6,806 bases of DNA from an uncultured Verrucomicrobiota bacterium (GTDB lineage: Bacteria > Verrucomicrobiota > Kiritimatiellia > RFP12 > UBA1067): positions 1-6,806 of the forward strand of contig CAMNLN010000193.1 in assembly GCA_946543025.1 (NCBI GenBank), in the 5' to 3' direction. The notes under the pieces were generated by a model. That model was not told the origin of the DNA. It ran no database searches and worked only from the letters and a program-made list of their open reading frames with translations. Of this stretch, positions 6,577 to 6,806 are shown one piece after another. A program made the translations under genes and the position numbers. Within the stretch, counting starts at the first letter, position 1, and every line of letters starts with the position of its first letter.

Positions 6577-6639
6577 AGTCAAGTCGGGTTTCGCCATTTA
6601 AGTAGTTAAGTGTCGCTTCACTCCAAAGGTCGAAACTTA

Positions 6640-6668
6640 GGCCCGCAAGGCAATTTAGGGCCGAAGGC
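6640..6668. repeat. GGCCC/GGGCC inverted repeat with an adjoining GCC-GAA-GGC hairpin
   Basis: GGCCC at 6640-6644 is complementary to GGGCC at 6658-6662 across a 13-base loop. GCC at 6660-6662 can instead pair with GGC at 6666-6668 around GAA. The two pairings compete for the same GCC. Confidence 0.6.
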
Positions 6669-6686
6669 TTACTTAAAGACGTGCAA

Positions 6687-6722
6687 CGGCGGCTTAACCG
6701 CTTAAAGGCGGCGCAACCGCCG
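6687..6722. repeat. Nested GC-rich inverted repeats with 5-base loops
   Basis: An outer stem CGGCGG (6687-6692) / CCGCCG (6717-6722) encloses material that can form two alternative hairpins: GCGG-CTTAA-CCGC (6689-6701) and GGCGG-CGCAA-CCGCC (6707-6721). Three perfect stems within 36 bases is the strongest local secondary structure in the non-coding tail. The pairing was read directly; function is unknown. Confidence 0.75.
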
Positions 6723-6806
6723 ACTTAACTCTCCCGCCGCCTCCCGCCCTTGACCATAAGATTTCATACGCACCGTAATCTCATTTTCCGGTCTGGCGGC
6801 TTAAAA

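Larger units (their letters stand above)
6438..6806. other. Gene-free, palindrome-rich intergenic region running to the right edge
   Basis: No credible coding frame occurs on either strand: stop codons are frequent, largely because TAG and TTAA are common. The composition differs from the genes upstream. By eye I count four CTAG and eight TTAA sites here (for example TTAA at 6518, 6598, 6606, 6673, 6694, 6702, 6725 and 6801), against no CTAG and only two TTAA in the preceding 6.4 kb. The left half carries CTAGG and GGGGGTT motifs in palindromes; the right half carries GC-rich hairpins separated by TTAAG-like linkers. No tRNA, rRNA or known riboswitch was recognised. It may be a mosaic of dispersed intergenic repeats, the untranslated end of the operon, or an unrecognised structured RNA. 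Confidence 0.7.

Noticed and set aside
6702..6767. Minus-strand mini-ORF of 21 codons in the non-coding tail
   Set aside because: It is very short, Arg-rich and overlaps the hairpin-forming sequence, with no supporting features beyond an ATG.
6750..6781. Promoter near the right edge (TTGACC with TAATCT)
   Set aside because: The spacing is 20 bases and the -10 match is weak; no gene start is visible downstream within the window.
6438..6806. tRNA, CRISPR array or integron attC sites in the right-hand region
   Set aside because: No cloverleaf or T-loop signature, no regular identical repeats with spacers, and no recognisable attC core sites or integrase nearby.

Overview
This is a GC-rich bacterial window with five protein-coding genes, all on the + strand, followed by about 370 bases of gene-free, palindrome-rich DNA at the right edge. 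A lipoprotein signal peptide, a periplasmic foldase, a sodium-coupled symporter and a secreted, probably carbohydrate-active protein point to a diderm heterotroph. The codon bias and gene style would fit a gut or anaerobic PVC-group bacterium (Kiritimatiellota, Lentisphaerota or Verrucomicrobiota). That placement is an inference; no marker gene is present to confirm it.

Layout: (1) 1-615, the C-terminal part of a calcineurin-like metallophosphoesterase cut by the left edge; (2) 677-1984, a dicarboxylate/amino-acid:cation symporter (SDF/DAACS family) whose sodium-site residues are kept but whose side-chain-carboxylate ligands are replaced; (3) 2039-3292, a lipoprotein with a SurA-like N-terminus and a parvulin domain whose segments appear in permuted order; (4) 3294-4379, a Gfo/Idh/MocA NAD(P)-dependent oxidoreductase; (5) 4386-6437, a large exported cysteine-rich protein with a probable beta domain followed by a helical toroid; (6) 6438-6806, non-coding DNA packed with short inverted repeats and TTAA/CTAG motifs.

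Genes 3-5 look like one operon. A good sigma-70-type promoter (TTGACA, 17-base spacer, TATCAT) overlaps the stop codon of the symporter gene, a strong Shine-Dalgarno precedes gene 3, and the gaps between genes 3/4 and 4/5 are 1 and 6 bases. A plausible but unproven reading is that the foldase lipoprotein helps mature exported proteins such as the cysteine-rich gene 5 product, while the oxidoreductase handles a sugar or polyol in the cytoplasm. The most interesting points are the apparently permuted parvulin domain, the altered substrate site of the symporter, the one-residue-shortened catalytic motif of the oxidoreductase, and the structured non-coding tail. No phage, IS, CRISPR or RNA gene is recognisable.
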